The notes under the pieces are model-generated. The model saw only the letters and a list, made by a program, of their open reading frames with translations. It had not been told where the DNA came from and ran no database searches. From the NCBI GenBank assembly GCA_902489665.1, contig CABUAT010000011.1:1-60274 (forward strand): a stretch of 60,274 nt of DNA, given 5' to 3'. The position numbers and the translations under genes are program-made. Each line of letters begins with the position of its first letter. Position 1 is the stretch's first letter. Of this stretch, positions 19,829 to 30,762 are shown piece by piece. The DNA comes from an uncultured Collinsella sp. GTDB taxonomy: Bacteria; Actinomycetota; Coriobacteriia; Coriobacteriales; Coriobacteriaceae.

Positions 19829-19856
19829 CCCGGGCCTCGTAAGAGACCCGGGTTTT
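19829..19856 (+). terminator. Intrinsic terminator after the tRNAs
   Basis: Ten-base stem CCCGGGCCTC with GAGACCCGGG (one mismatch), GTAA loop, then TTTT. Confidence 0.85.
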
Positions 19857-19912
19857 GTGTATTGACCGTATATACGGCGCCTGCCGTGTTTCGCTCAGAT
19901 CGAGGAGTAGCC

Positions 19913-20830
19913 ATGGATCTGCCCATCAGCTTGCAAGACATCACGTATGCCGAGAACTATCTGGCGCAGGGCGACCTGGCTACGGCGACGCCGCTGCTGG
20001 AGCGTCTGGTGGAGCTCGCCGAGGAGTATATCGACGCTGAGTGCAAGACGGAGGAGAAGCGCCAATACTTTAGCTTCGATAGCAAGTTTGAGCGCTTGGC
20101 CTATCGCCGCGTGGAGAAGGATCCGCGCGAGCTCGTGCAGGTCGAGGTGCCGTTTGACCGTCTGTACTCTGACATGGCGTTTGCCTACATTCGCCAGCAG
20201 GATTATGTGAGTGCTCGCAACGCCTTGATGCAGGCCGTGCGCTGGGACCCCATGAACTGCAACTACCGCCTTGATCTGGCCGAGCTGTTCCGCGCTCTCG
20301 AGGACAAGCAGGAATGGGCATCGCTCTCGTTCTCGGTGCTGGAGCGTGCAAGCGATGGCAAGTGCGCCGCCCGCGCTTACGCCAATCTAGGTCAGTACTT
20401 CTTGGAGCCCGAGACCGAGAACGTTTCGGCTGCCGTGGGCTGCGCGCGTCTGGCGCTGCGCCTGGCGCCCAACGATGCGCATACGACGCGCCTGCTCAAC
20501 AAGATCCATACCACCTATCCGGATGCCGCTGATGAGAGCGACGACCATGTGATGGGTGAGCTCGCCCTGCAGGGCGTGCCGACCTCGCCTTCGGCCGAGA
20601 TTGCCATCTGCCTGATCATGTGTGCGACCGATGCTGCAAGCGACGGCGACAAGCAGGAGGCGACGCGCCTGACGGTGCGTGCTCGCGACTTGGTGGGCGA
20701 GGAGGCCTGCGCGGCGATTATCAAACTGGTGCGCGAGAGCGATGCCGAGCTCAATGCCGAGCGCAAGGCAAAGCGCGAGACTGCGGGCTCAAACGCCGAT
20801 GAAGCCAAGGAGGCCGGCGATGCCCAGTAA
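19913..20830 (+). CDS. TPR-repeat protein
   Basis: A 305-residue soluble helical protein. Segments such as ENYLAQGDLATATPLLERLVELAEE, DMAFAYIRQQDYVSARNALMQAVRWDP and ARAYANLGQYF...AAVGCARLALRLAPND have the tetratricopeptide pattern; the C-terminus is charged and probably disordered. No catalytic motif. Start ATG 19913 has GAGGAG upstream. It overlaps smpB by 11 bases, so the two are co-translated; a role near ribosome rescue is possible but only inferred. Confidence 0.8.
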   Translation: MDLPISLQDITYAENYLAQGDLATATPLLERLVELAEEYIDAECKTEEKRQYFSFDSKFERLAYRRVEKDPRELVQVEVPFDRLYSDMAFAYIRQQDYVSARNALMQAVRWDPMNCNYRLDLAELFRALEDKQEWASLSFSVLERASDGKCAARAYANLGQYFLEPETENVSAAVGCARLALRLAPNDAHTTRLLNKIHTTYPDAADESDDHVMGELALQGVPTSPSAEIAICLIMCATDAASDGDKQEATRLTVRARDLVGEEACAAIIKLVRESDAELNAERKAKRETAGSNADEAKEAGDAQ

Positions 20831-21290
20831 GCGCGAGCGCAAACTCATTTCCAAGAATCGCTCGGCACATCACGAGTACTTTATCGATGAGACGTTTGAG
20901 TGCGGTATTGAGCTGAGCGGCACCGAGGTCAAGTCGATTCGCGAGCGCGCCTGTCAGATCACTGACACTTTTGCACTGATTCGTGGCGGCGAGTGCTGGC
21001 TCGTCGGACTGCATATCCACCCTTATAGCCATGGCGGCGTGTGGAATCGCGATCCCGACCGTCGGCGTCGTCTGCTGCTGCACCGCAAGGAGATCGACTT
21101 TCTTGACGGCAAACTTCGCAACCGTGGTTATGCGCTGGTTCCGTTGGAGCTCTACTTTAATAACGACGGCCGCGTAAAGCTGCTGCTGGGTCTGGGTCGC
21201 GGCAAGAAGCTCTACGACAAGCGCGAGGACATGGCCAAGCGTGATGTCCAACGCGAGATCGACCGCGCCCTTAAGGAACGCAACCGCTAG
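20820..21290 (+). CDS. smpB: SsrA-binding protein SmpB
   Basis: A 156-residue tmRNA-binding protein of trans-translation. Diagnostic motifs: ISKNRSAHHEYFIDETFECGIELSGTEVKS near the start, NRDPDRRRRLLLHRKEI in the middle, and the basic tail GLGRGKKLYDKREDMAKRDVQREIDRAL that enters the ribosomal mRNA channel. ATG 20820 follows AAGGAGG inside the end of the TPR gene. I did not find the tmRNA gene in the window. Confidence 0.96.
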   Translation: MPSKRERKLISKNRSAHHEYFIDETFECGIELSGTEVKSIRERACQITDTFALIRGGECWLVGLHIHPYSHGGVWNRDPDRRRRLLLHRKEIDFLDGKLRNRGYALVPLELYFNNDGRVKLLLGLGRGKKLYDKREDMAKRDVQREIDRALKERNR

Positions 21291-21302
21291 GCACTCTGTA
21301 TA

Positions 21303-21369
21303 AGTTGCGGTGGAATACGGACTGTTTTGCCTGTTTGAGGGGCTATTCAGTCCCTATTTCACCGCAACT
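21303..21369. repeat. Family B palindrome after smpB
   Basis: Arms 21303-21324 and 21348-21369 (22 bases, two mismatches) around a 23-nt spacer, same geometry as 7378-7444 and 35432-35498. Confidence 0.9.
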
Positions 21370-21496
21370 GCGGGCGTCTCATCTTTCTTACTGTTCTGAC
21401 ACATATGTCTCAAAGGCGGCGTCCGTTATGGGTGCCGCCTTTTTTGTGGGTACATACATTCATGAGGTTCCAACCCGAGTTAGGGGAGTGATCGTG

Positions 21497-22000
21497 ATGG
21501 ACAAAACTGCGTTCTTTACCATGCCGAGTGGCCTGTACGTGGTGAGCGCCGCGGCAGACGGGCTGCGCGCCGGCTGCGTCATCAACACTGCGGTGCAGGT
21601 GACGTCCATGCCGCCGCGTATTTCGGTTGCCGTGAACAAGGACAATGTCACCTCGGGCGTCATCGCATCGGCCAAAGCGTTCGCGCTGACCGTGATCGAT
21701 CAGACCGCCGACATGCTCTACATCGGTAACTTTGGGTTCCGCACCAGCAGCGATTATGACAAGTTTGCCAAATACGAGACCCGCGAGACGGCTCTGGGCA
21801 TGCCCTATGTGCCCGAGCACGCGGCGGCCCTGTTTAGCTGCCGTTTGATCGACACTGTGGATGTGGGCACGCATCTGCTGTTTATTGGCGAGGTCGAGGA
21901 TGCCGAGCGCCTGAGCGACGAGACGCCGCTGACGTACGACTACTATCACAAGGTTCTGAAGGGCAAGACGCCGCCCAAAGCCTCGTCGTATCAAGGCTAG
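21497..22000 (+). CDS. Flavin reductase-like protein
   Basis: A 167-residue flavin reductase-like domain protein (FMN-binding split barrel). It starts TAFFTMPSGLYVVSAAADG and contains INTAVQVTSMPPRISVAVNKDN and HLLFIGEVEDAERL, all typical. With the rubredoxin that follows, it matches the two halves of high-molecular-weight rubredoxin (Hrb) of acetogens, an NADH-dependent donor to flavodiiron proteins. ATG 21497 has GGGGAG upstream. Confidence 0.85.
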   Translation: MDKTAFFTMPSGLYVVSAAADGLRAGCVINTAVQVTSMPPRISVAVNKDNVTSGVIASAKAFALTVIDQTADMLYIGNFGFRTSSDYDKFAKYETRETALGMPYVPEHAAALFSCRLIDTVDVGTHLLFIGEVEDAERLSDETPLTYDYYHKVLKGKTPPKASSYQG

Positions 22001-22017
22001 AAATGCTCTAAAAATAC

Positions 22018-22046
22018 TTGCATTATACTATTGAGAATATATACTA
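22018..22046 (+). promoter_or_regulatory. Promoter and direct repeat ahead of rubredoxin
   Basis: TTGCAT (22018-22023) and TATACT (22040-22045) are spaced by 16 bases. The heptamer TATACTA occurs twice (22024-22030 and 22040-22046), 16 bases apart, one copy overlapping the -10 box. This suggests a regulated promoter specific for the rubredoxin gene; the regulator is unknown. Confidence 0.5.
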
Positions 22047-22088
22047 ATAAGTAAGTACACCAGCAGTCACGTTCGAGAGGAGAACATC

Positions 22089-22232
22089 ATGGCTGAGGAA
22101 AAGAAGACATATAAGTTTGTGTGCACCGTTTGCGGTTACGAGGTTGAGGTCGACACGCCCGAGCTGCCCGAGGATTACGTGTGCCCGGTGTGCGGCGTCG
22201 GTCCCGATCAGTTTGAGCTCGTCGAGGAGTAA
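22089..22232 (+). CDS. Rubredoxin-like protein, 47 residues
   Basis: Small iron protein with two CxxCG knuckles: CTVCGYEVEV (residues 12-21) and CPVCGVGPDQFE (32-43), which bind one Fe as in rubredoxin. The tail is acidic. ATG 22089 is preceded by GAGAGGAG. It probably carries electrons for the flavin reductase 89 bases upstream, but it has its own promoter. Confidence 0.92.
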   Translation: MAEEKKTYKFVCTVCGYEVEVDTPELPEDYVCPVCGVGPDQFELVEE

Positions 22233-22273
22233 CTCGCAGGCACACGGCGAAAGCCAAACATAGCTCTGTCCAA

Positions 22274-22307
22274 GGTTCCCGGTCGAATTCTCGGCCGGGA
22301 CCCTTTT
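22274..22307 (+). terminator. Intrinsic terminator after rubredoxin
   Basis: Stem GGTTCCCGGTCGA with TCGGCCGGGACC (wobbles), then CTTTT. Confidence 0.75.
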
Positions 22308-22330
22308 GATTTATCTGACGGTTTAAAACG

Positions 22331-22354
22331 GTCTCACGTTTTACAGATTGAGAC
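22331..22354. repeat. Collapsed remnant of a family A unit
   Basis: GTCTCA and TGAGAC flank a half-arm (TTACAGAT); it looks like a family A palindrome that lost its left arm interior and spacer. Located between rubredoxin and the convergent NRAMP gene. Confidence 0.5.
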
Positions 22355-22383
22355 GTTATATCTGGACAGTCACGCCATCTCAA

Positions 22384-23640
22384 TTACATTCCCGTTAGCA
22401 GCACGATGTCGAGAATCGTCACGATGACGCCGATCCCTACGAGCAGCGCGTTGAGCGGGCGCGAGTTGGCGTATTTGCCCATAACGCGGGGCGAACTGGT
22501 GAGTCGTATGAGCACAAAGACCGTAATCGGCAACTGAAGCGACAGCAGCGCCTGACTCCAGATGAGACCCTCAAAAGGATTCGGGACGATCAGGCACGCC
22601 GCCACTGCGCCGACGAAACAGACCGCCACTCCAATCGATGAGTGCCGGTCGTGGATGTCGTATTCCTCGTCGAACATGCCCGCGGTGATGGTGCCCGCCG
22701 CCATGCCCGCCGTCACACTACTCGATATGCCCGCAAACAGCAGTGCCACCGCAAAGATGGTCGAGCTTGCCGGGCCCAGAATGGGGGAGAGCGTGTCCGC
22801 TGCGACGGCGAGGTCGTCTACGACAATGCTGTGCGCAAAGAAGGTCGTTGCGGCCAGGATGACCATGGCCGAGTTGATTGCCCAGCCCACGCCCATCGAA
22901 AAGAGCGTGTCGAAGAGCTCATAGCGCAGACGCTCTTCGATAACCTGCTCGCCTTGGCCTTCGAAGTGCATGGATTGGATGACCTCGGAGTGTAGAAAGA
23001 GGTTGTGGGGCATAACGACCGCACCCAGGACACTCACGATAATCGCGGCAGAGCCAGTGGGCATACTGGGCGTGATCCAGCTTGCGGCGGCTTGCGGCCA
23101 GTCGACCTTGACTAGTGTAAGCTCGGCCAAAAACGAGAGTCCTACCACGCCTACGAGGGCGATGATCCAGCGTTCGGCACGCTTGTAGGAACTCGTCATG
23201 AGCATCGCCATCGATACTGCCGCCACGATGACGCAGCCCGCACGTACGGGCAGCCCAAAGAGCATTTGAAGGGCAATCGCGCCACCCAAGACTTCGGCCA
23301 TGGCGGTGGCGATGGTCGCGAGATAGGCACTGGCGAGCACCGTGCGTCCAACGAAGCGGGGGAGGTAACGTGTCGTGGCCTCGGCAAGACAGGCGCCCGT
23401 GGCGATGCCCAGGTGCGCCGCGTTGTGCTGCAAGACGATCAGCATAATCGTGGACAGCGTGACGATCCACAGCAGCGCGTAGCCAAACTGCGAGCCCGCG
23501 GCCATATTGGAGGCCCAGTTGCCCGGGTCGATAAAGCCGACGGTCACGAGCAGCCCGGGGCCGATATTCCGCGCAATGTCTAGGCCTCCGTGACCGCCGG
23601 TGCGGTGCGAGCCAAAGTGTTGTTTGAGATGGTTGAGCAT
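22384..23640 (-). CDS. mntH: NRAMP family divalent metal transporter
   Basis: Proton-coupled importer of Mn(II) or Fe(II). The 418-residue protein has about 11 membrane segments and both metal-site motifs: DPGN at residues 38-41 (helix 1) and VVMPHNLFLHS (helix 6, with the Met-Pro-His that favours transition metals). Start ATG 23640 has AGGAGCGCACC upstream; a farther in-frame start 12 codons away lacks a site. Manganese as main substrate is inferred from the family. Confidence 0.92.
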   Translation of the reverse strand: MLNHLKQHFGSHRTGGHGGLDIARNIGPGLLVTVGFIDPGNWASNMAAGSQFGYALLWIVTLSTIMLIVLQHNAAHLGIATGACLAEATTRYLPRFVGRTVLASAYLATIATAMAEVLGGAIALQMLFGLPVRAGCVIVAAVSMAMLMTSSYKRAERWIIALVGVVGLSFLAELTLVKVDWPQAAASWITPSMPTGSAAIIVSVLGAVVMPHNLFLHSEVIQSMHFEGQGEQVIEERLRYELFDTLFSMGVGWAINSAMVILAATTFFAHSIVVDDLAVAADTLSPILGPASSTIFAVALLFAGISSSVTAGMAAGTITAGMFDEEYDIHDRHSSIGVAVCFVGAVAACLIVPNPFEGLIWSQALLSLQLPITVFVLIRLTSSPRVMGKYANSRPLNALLVGIGVIVTILDIVLLTGM

Positions 23641-23701
23641 GGTGCGCTCCTGCGTGCCGTTTGTTTGACGCCGCAAAGGATACCCGTTTTAGGCTCAAAA
23701 G

Positions 23702-23715
23702 TTAACTATGACTAA
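23702..23715 (-). promoter_or_regulatory. Possible metalloregulator dyad ahead of the NRAMP gene
   Basis: TTAACTATGACTAA, an imperfect dyad with TTA/TAA ends, lies 62 bases upstream of the start codon in an AT-rich stretch. DtxR/MntR-type regulators bind similar dyads in front of mntH genes. Weak evidence. Confidence 0.3.
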
Positions 23716-23761
23716 CAAAATAGTTGTATTTGAATGGGGTGGGGAAAGGGGGTTGCCGAAA

Positions 23762-23980
23762 TGTCTTGATCTGTAACAACTGGGGATGGAAATTGGGTCT
23801 AGGTGTTACAGATCAAGACAGGAAGAAATGGTCCTATGGAAAATCTCGATCTGTAACAGCTGACCGCCAAAACTGACCCTTCGTGTTACAGATTGAGACA
23901 TTCGGAACCGTCTCTCGAAAACATCTTGATCTGTAACAGTTAGTCGTCGAAATTGGGTCTTACTGTTACAGATTGAGATG
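23762..23980. repeat. Family A array 1: three palindromes, 80-bp period
   Basis: Three units, each 17-base arm + 25 + 17-base arm: 23762-23778/23804-23820 (perfect), 23842-23858/23884-23900, 23922-23938/23964-23980. Arms read TGTCTTGATCTGTAACA outward to inward. Unit starts are 80 bases apart. Differences between arms of units 2 and 3 include C-to-T and A-to-G changes that keep wobble pairing in RNA. The array lies between divergent mntH and gltB, so it cannot be a terminator for either. The remaining bases of the 23641-24162 gap hold no gene I can support. Confidence 0.95.
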
Positions 23981-24162
23981 TTTGAAGCGGTGAGCTTACA
24001 GGCCGAACTTGGGGCCTATGTTGTCGCCCTCGAGGTCGGCGGTGTCCACTCGTAGGGCGTGCGTTACGCGATTGTTTCGAAACGGGTGGGAAACACAACG
24101 GGCCGGCGGTGCTCCTAGTATGCCTATTCAACTGACTGTCTAATATCTAGGGGAGGATCGCG

Positions 24163-27100
24163 ATGCAGGCAGATTCCGCTCAGCAGCAGGGCCTTTATCG
24201 CCCCGAATTCGACCACGATGCATGCGGCATCGGCGCGCTTGCCGATATCAACGGCGAGCGCCATCACCAGATCCTGGACGACGCACTGTCCATTCTGGTC
24301 AACTTGGAGCACCGCGGCGGCACGGGACTCGAGAAGAACACCGGCGACGGCGCCGGCATCCTGTTCCAGGTTCCGCATCACTTTTTCCGTAAAGAGGCTC
24401 AAAAGTGTGGCCAGATTCTGCCGGCAGAGGGCGACTATGGCGTGGCCATGCTGTTCTTCCCGCAGGACGAGAAGGGCGTAGAGGATGCCCGCCGCGTGTT
24501 TGAGGAGGGCTGCGCCGAGGCCGGCGTGCCGCTGCTCTTTTGGCGCGAGGTGCCGGTTGACCCGCACGACCTGGGCGAGACGGCCCGCGCCTGTATGCCC
24601 ACTATCCTGCAGGCCTTCCTGGGCCGTCCGGACGACACGCCCGCCGGCGATGCCTTCGAGCGCCGCCTGTACGTGTGCCGCCGCACTATCGAGAAGAAGG
24701 CCGACGCTGAGTTTGCCCTGCGCGACAAAATCTTCTATGTATGCTCCATGAGCTCGCGCACCATCGTGTACAAGGGCATGCTGGTCGCCACGCAGATGCG
24801 CCGCTTCTTCATCGATCTCAACGACGCCGCCGTCAAGACGGCCGTGGCGCTCGTCCACTCGCGCTACTCCACCAACACCACGCCCAGCTGGGAACGCGCG
24901 CACCCCAACCGCTTTATCATCCACAACGGCGAGATCAACACCCTCAAGGGCAACGTCAACTGGATCCGCGCCCGCGAGCCCAACCTGTACAGCCCCGTGC
25001 TGCAGCATGATCTTGAGCGCGTGATGCCCATCATCAACCGCGAGGGCTCCGACTCCGCGATTCTGGACAATGTGCTTGAGTTCCTGGTCATGAACGGTCG
25101 CCCGCTCACGCGTGCCGCGTCCATGTTGCTGCCCGAGCCGTGGGACCACAACGACAGCCTGAGTGAGGAGTGCCGCGCCTACGACGCTTACCAGTCCATG
25201 CTCATGGAGCCGTGGGACGGTCCTGCCGCTATCGCCTTTACCGACGGCCGTACCCTGGGTGCCGCCCTCGACCGTAACGGCCTGCGCCCGGCTCGCTATT
25301 ACGTGACGCGCGACGGCCGCTTTATGTTGGCGAGTGAGGTGGGCACCATCGAGGTGAGCCCCGAGAACATCCTGACGAGCGGCTGTCTGGGGCCGGGCCA
25401 GATGCTCGAGGTCGACTTTGCCCGCGGCCGCGTGATCTACAACGACGAGCTGCGCGCTCGTTACGCCAAGGAAAAGCCCTATCGCGACTGGATCGCCGAG
25501 GAGACGCTGACCGTCGACGCGCTCGACAAGCCCGTCGCGCCCACGCCCGCCGAGGATACCGAGGTGCCCGCCGCCGTGCGCATGGCCAAGCTCGGGTATC
25601 ACTGGGATGATGTTGACGAAGTCGTGCGTCCCATGGCCCAGCAGGGCAAGGCGCCGCTCGCCTCGATGGGTATCGATGCGCCGCTGGCCTGCCTGTCCAA
25701 GAAGACGCGCTCGTTCTTTGACTACTTCTATCAGCTGTTCGCCCAGGTCACGAACCCGCCCATCGACGCCCTTCGCGAGCATATGGTCACCTCGACCACG
25801 CTCTACCTGGGCAACCACGGCAACCTGCTCGAGGACTCTCGTACGGCCTGCCAGCTGGTTCGCCTGGAGCGCCCACTGCTGAGCGAGGAGGAGTTCGACC
25901 GCATTTGCGCCATCGACCGCGTGGGCTTTAAGACCCGCCGTTTCCGTGCCGTCTACCGCCGCGATGCCGGCGAGGGCGCGCTGCAGGCTGCGCTCAAGCA
26001 GCTTGCCGAAGACGTCGAGGCTGCGGTTCGCGATGGCGTGAACATCGTGGTGCTGAGCGACCGTGCCGCTGCGGGCGAGGTGCCCGTGCCGTCGCTGCTC
26101 GCCGTGGGCTGTGTGCACAACCACCTGATCCGTGCCGGCGTGCGTACCTTTGCCGACATCGTGGTGGAGTGTGGCGACGCCGTGTCCCCGCACGACTTTG
26201 CGGCGCTGGTGGGCTACTCCGCGAGCGGCATCTATCCGTACAACGCGCATGCGTGCATTCGCGACTTGGCGGCGCACGGCGATCTGGACGTGACAGCCGA
26301 GCAGGGCATCGCCAACTACAACAAGGCTGCGACCGCCGGCATCGTCTCCATCATGTCCAAGATGGGCATCTCCACGGTGCAGAGCTACCACTCCGCGCAG
26401 ATCTTCGAGGCCGTGGGCTTTACGCCGGAGTTTGTCAACGCGTACTTCGCCGGCACGGTGAGCCGTGTGGGCGGTATGGGTGTCGAGGACGTCGAGCGCG
26501 AGCAGAATGAGCGCTACGACGCCGCGCTCGCTATCCTTAAGAGCCCGGCTCCCGATCAGCTGCCCACGTTGGGTCTGACCAAGTGGCGCCCGCTCGGCGG
26601 CGAGGATCACCTCATCGATCCGCAGACTGTCTACTTGCTGCGGACCGCCTGCCGTGAGGACAGCTACGACACCTTTAAGGAGTACAGCGCCCGCCTGCAC
26701 CGCACCGGCCGTGCCGTGCGCCTGCGCGACCTGCTGGACTTTGATGCCGGCGGCCGCACCCCGGTGGCACTCGACGAGGTCGAGCCCGCGCTCAACATCG
26801 TTCGCCGCTTTAACACCGGCGCCATGTCGTACGGTTCCATCAGCAAGGAAGCACACGAGTGCATGGCCATCGCCATGAACCGCCTGCACGGCCGTTCCAA
26901 CTCGGGCGAGGGCGGCGAGGATCCGCGCCGCGAGACCCCGCTGGCTAACGGTGACTCCAAGAATTCCGCCATCAAGCAGGTGGCAAGCGCGCGCTTTGGC
27001 GTGACGAGCCGCTACCTGTGCAGCGCCTTTGAGATTCAGATCAAGATGGCCCAGGGCGCCAAGCCCGGCGAGGGCGGCCACCTGCCCGGCAAGAAGGTCT

Positions 27101-28860
27101 ACCCCTGGATCGCCGAGGTCCGTCAGTCCACGCCCGGCATCGGCCTGATCTCGCCTCCGCCGCACCACGACATCTACTCCATCGAGGACCTGGCGGAGCT
27201 TATCTTCGATCTTAAGAACGCCAACCCCGGCGCACGCGTGTCGGTCAAGCTGGTCAGCGAGGCCGGCGTCGGCACCATCGCCACCGGTGTGGCCAAGGGT
27301 GCCGCCGACAAGATCTTGATCAGCGGCCACAACGGCGGCTCCGGTGCTGCGGCGCGCGATTCGATCTGGCACGCCGGTCTGCCGCTGGAGCTTGGCCTTG
27401 CCGAGGCCCAGCAGACGCTGCTGCAAAACGGCCTGCGCTCACGCGTGGTGCTCGAGGCCGATGGCAAGCTCATGGACGGCACCGACGTCGCCGTCGCCTG
27501 CCTGCTGGGTGCCGAGGAGTTTGGCTTTGCGACCATGCCGCTCATCTCCATGGGCTGCCTCATGCAGCGCGACTGCCAGCAGGATACCTGCCCGGCCGGC
27601 ATCGCTACGCAAAACTGCCGCCTGCGTCGCGGCTTCCGCGGCAAGCCCGAGCACGTCGAGCGCTTTATGCTCTTTGTTGCCGAGCAGTTGCGCGAGGTCA
27701 TGGCGAGCCTGGGCTTCCGCACCATCGATGAGATGGTCGGCCATCCCGAGTGCTTGCGCCAGATCGAGGTCCCGGACAACCGCAAGGCCAACCTGCTGGA
27801 TCTGTCGCCCGTGCTGGCGAGCGCGACCTGTGAGTTTGGTGCCCACATCCCGGGTGCCGACGGCCGTCACTTCCTGCCCCAGATGGCTGCCGACAGCGAG
27901 CTTGACAAGACGCTCGACTCCACGTTGTTTGTGCCCTATACGGCCGATGCCCGTGCGCACCTGCGTCCGATTCGCTTTCGCGCCGACATCGCCAACGTCA
28001 ACCGCTGCGTGGGCACCATCTTGGGCAACGCGGTGACCAAGGCGCATCCCGAGGGTCTGCCCGCCGGCTCCATCACCATCGATTGCGATGGTTCGGCCGG
28101 TCAGAGCTTTGGCGCTTTCCTGCCGCGCGGCATTACGCTCAACGTGTGCGGCGACGCCAACGACTACTTTGGCAAGGGCCTTTCGGGCGGCGAGGTATCG
28201 GTGCGCCCCAACCCGCATGCGACCTACAAGTTCGACGAGAACATCATCGTGGGCAACGTTGCGTTCTTTGGCGCCACGAGCGGTCGCGGCTTTATTAACG
28301 GCCTTGCCGGCCAGCGTTTCGCCGTGCGCAACTCCGGTGCCACGGTGGTGGTCGAAGGCTGCGGCAACCATGGCTGCGAGTACATGACGGGCGGTCTGGC
28401 GCTCATCCTGGGCGAGGTCGGACAGAACTTCGCCGCCGGTATGACTGGTGGCGTGGCTTATGTCTTTGACCAGTACGGCACGCTCGATGCCCGTGTGAAC
28501 CACGCGAGCGTTGAGCTTAAAGCCCCGACGGCCGGCGAGCTGGCGCAGATTCGCGAGCTCATCCAGGAGCACGTGGACGCGACGCAGAGCCCGCGCGGCA
28601 TTAAGCTGCTCTACAGCTTTGAGACGATGAGCAAGCACTTTGTGAAGGTCATTCCGACCGAGTACGAGCGCGTGCTGGCGATTGTCGCCGCCGCCGAGGC
28701 CGTCGGCAAGACGCATGCGCAGGCCGAGGAGCTGGCGTTTGACATTGTGACCGGTCGCGCAAGTGCCGCGGATGTCGCTCGCTTTGATGTCGCGGGCGGT
28801 GCGGCTGGCGCTGCGCCCGTGGCTGTCAGCCCTGTTGCTTCGACCAAGAAGGAGGCGTAA
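24163..28860 (+). CDS. gltB: Glutamate synthase, large subunit
   Basis: Makes glutamate from glutamine and 2-oxoglutarate. The 1565-residue protein has a short propeptide ending before Cys21 (DACGIG), the N-terminal nucleophile of the glutaminase domain; a central domain; the FMN-binding synthase domain (GGEDPRRETPLANGDSKNSAIKQVASARFGV) with the 3Fe-4S cysteine cluster in MQRDCQQDTCPAGIATQNC; and a GXGXG-rich C-terminal beta-helix. ATG 24163 follows GGGGAGG. It ends 5 bases before gltD. Confidence 0.97.
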   Translation: MQADSAQQQGLYRPEFDHDACGIGALADINGERHHQILDDALSILVNLEHRGGTGLEKNTGDGAGILFQVPHHFFRKEAQKCGQILPAEGDYGVAMLFFPQDEKGVEDARRVFEEGCAEAGVPLLFWREVPVDPHDLGETARACMPTILQAFLGRPDDTPAGDAFERRLYVCRRTIEKKADAEFALRDKIFYVCSMSSRTIVYKGMLVATQMRRFFIDLNDAAVKTAVALVHSRYSTNTTPSWERAHPNRFIIHNGEINTLKGNVNWIRAREPNLYSPVLQHDLERVMPIINREGSDSAILDNVLEFLVMNGRPLTRAASMLLPEPWDHNDSLSEECRAYDAYQSMLMEPWDGPAAIAFTDGRTLGAALDRNGLRPARYYVTRDGRFMLASEVGTIEVSPENILTSGCLGPGQMLEVDFARGRVIYNDELRARYAKEKPYRDWIAEETLTVDALDKPVAPTPAEDTEVPAAVRMAKLGYHWDDVDEVVRPMAQQGKAPLASMGIDAPLACLSKKTRSFFDYFYQLFAQVTNPPIDALREHMVTSTTLYLGNHGNLLEDSRTACQLVRLERPLLSEEEFDRICAIDRVGFKTRRFRAVYRRDAGEGALQAALKQLAEDVEAAVRDGVNIVVLSDRAAAGEVPVPSLLAVGCVHNHLIRAGVRTFADIVVECGDAVSPHDFAALVGYSASGIYPYNAHACIRDLAAHGDLDVTAEQGIANYNKAATAGIVSIMSKMGISTVQSYHSAQIFEAVGFTPEFVNAYFAGTVSRVGGMGVEDVEREQNERYDAALAILKSPAPDQLPTLGLTKWRPLGGEDHLIDPQTVYLLRTACREDSYDTFKEYSARLHRTGRAVRLRDLLDFDAGGRTPVALDEVEPALNIVRRFNTGAMSYGSISKEAHECMAIAMNRLHGRSNSGEGGEDPRRETPLANGDSKNSAIKQVASARFGVTSRYLCSAFEIQIKMAQGAKPGEGGHLPGKKVYPWIAEVRQSTPGIGLISPPPHHDIYSIEDLAELIFDLKNANPGARVSVKLVSEAGVGTIATGVAKGAADKILISGHNGGSGAAARDSIWHAGLPLELGLAEAQQTLLQNGLRSRVVLEADGKLMDGTDVAVACLLGAEEFGFATMPLISMGCLMQRDCQQDTCPAGIATQNCRLRRGFRGKPEHVERFMLFVAEQLREVMASLGFRTIDEMVGHPECLRQIEVPDNRKANLLDLSPVLASATCEFGAHIPGADGRHFLPQMAADSELDKTLDSTLFVPYTADARAHLRPIRFRADIANVNRCVGTILGNAVTKAHPEGLPAGSITIDCDGSAGQSFGAFLPRGITLNVCGDANDYFGKGLSGGEVSVRPNPHATYKFDENIIVGNVAFFGATSGRGFINGLAGQRFAVRNSGATVVVEGCGNHGCEYMTGGLALILGEVGQNFAAGMTGGVAYVFDQYGTLDARVNHASVELKAPTAGELAQIRELIQEHVDATQSPRGIKLLYSFETMSKHFVKVIPTEYERVLAIVAAAEAVGKTHAQAEELAFDIVTGRASAADVARFDVAGGAAGAAPVAVSPVASTKKEA

Positions 28861-28865
28861 GTGCC

Positions 28866-30347
<1,482 letters not shown>

Positions 30348-30378
30348 GGCGGCTGTCCACAGCTGAATCGTCAAGGGC

Positions 30379-30460
30379 TGTCCCCGAATGCCGGCCCAAA
30401 AGGAACGTCCCCAAGTGCCGGCAGCTGGGGACGTTCCTTATGTGCCGGCATTCGGGGACA
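30379..30460. repeat. Family D nested palindrome (CCGGCA / GGAACGTCCCC)
   Basis: Outer arms 30379-30395 and 30444-30460 (17 bases, perfect) enclose inner arms 30400-30413 and 30426-30439 (14 bases, perfect) around a 12-nt loop. A rearranged copy is at 52887-52949. The 30348-30762 gap otherwise holds nothing I can identify as a gene. Confidence 0.9.
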
Positions 30461-30762
30461 CTCCTTGCGAGTTCGCAGGCGACTTTGTCATTTGCCGACG
30501 TGCAAGTGTTCATTCGTCGACGTTTGCGACTGTGCTACTCTGCTCTTTCTGTGGTGGTAGCGGGCGTTTGCCTCAAATGAGTGAACTGACTGTCTATATC
30601 TACCTGCGGTTTCTTTGCGGTGCGCTCATTCGGTCAAGTGTCCCGTCAAGTGTTTGGTCAGCATCTGGTTTGCAGCCGGAGGCCTATTTTGCCCGCGCTG
30701 GTCGTGGCTGCCCACCCTCCTCGTAAGCTCAAATTGAGGTTCATCAGTTTGAGGAGGATGCC

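Noticed and set aside
23762..23980. CRISPR array
   Set aside because: The repeated units are themselves inverted pairs with alternating orientation, the internal spacers are partly similar to each other, arrays have only two or three units, and no cas genes are present.
24124..27426. 1100-codon open frame antisense to gltB
   Set aside because: Same artefact of G+C-biased codon positions; no domain, no start signal.
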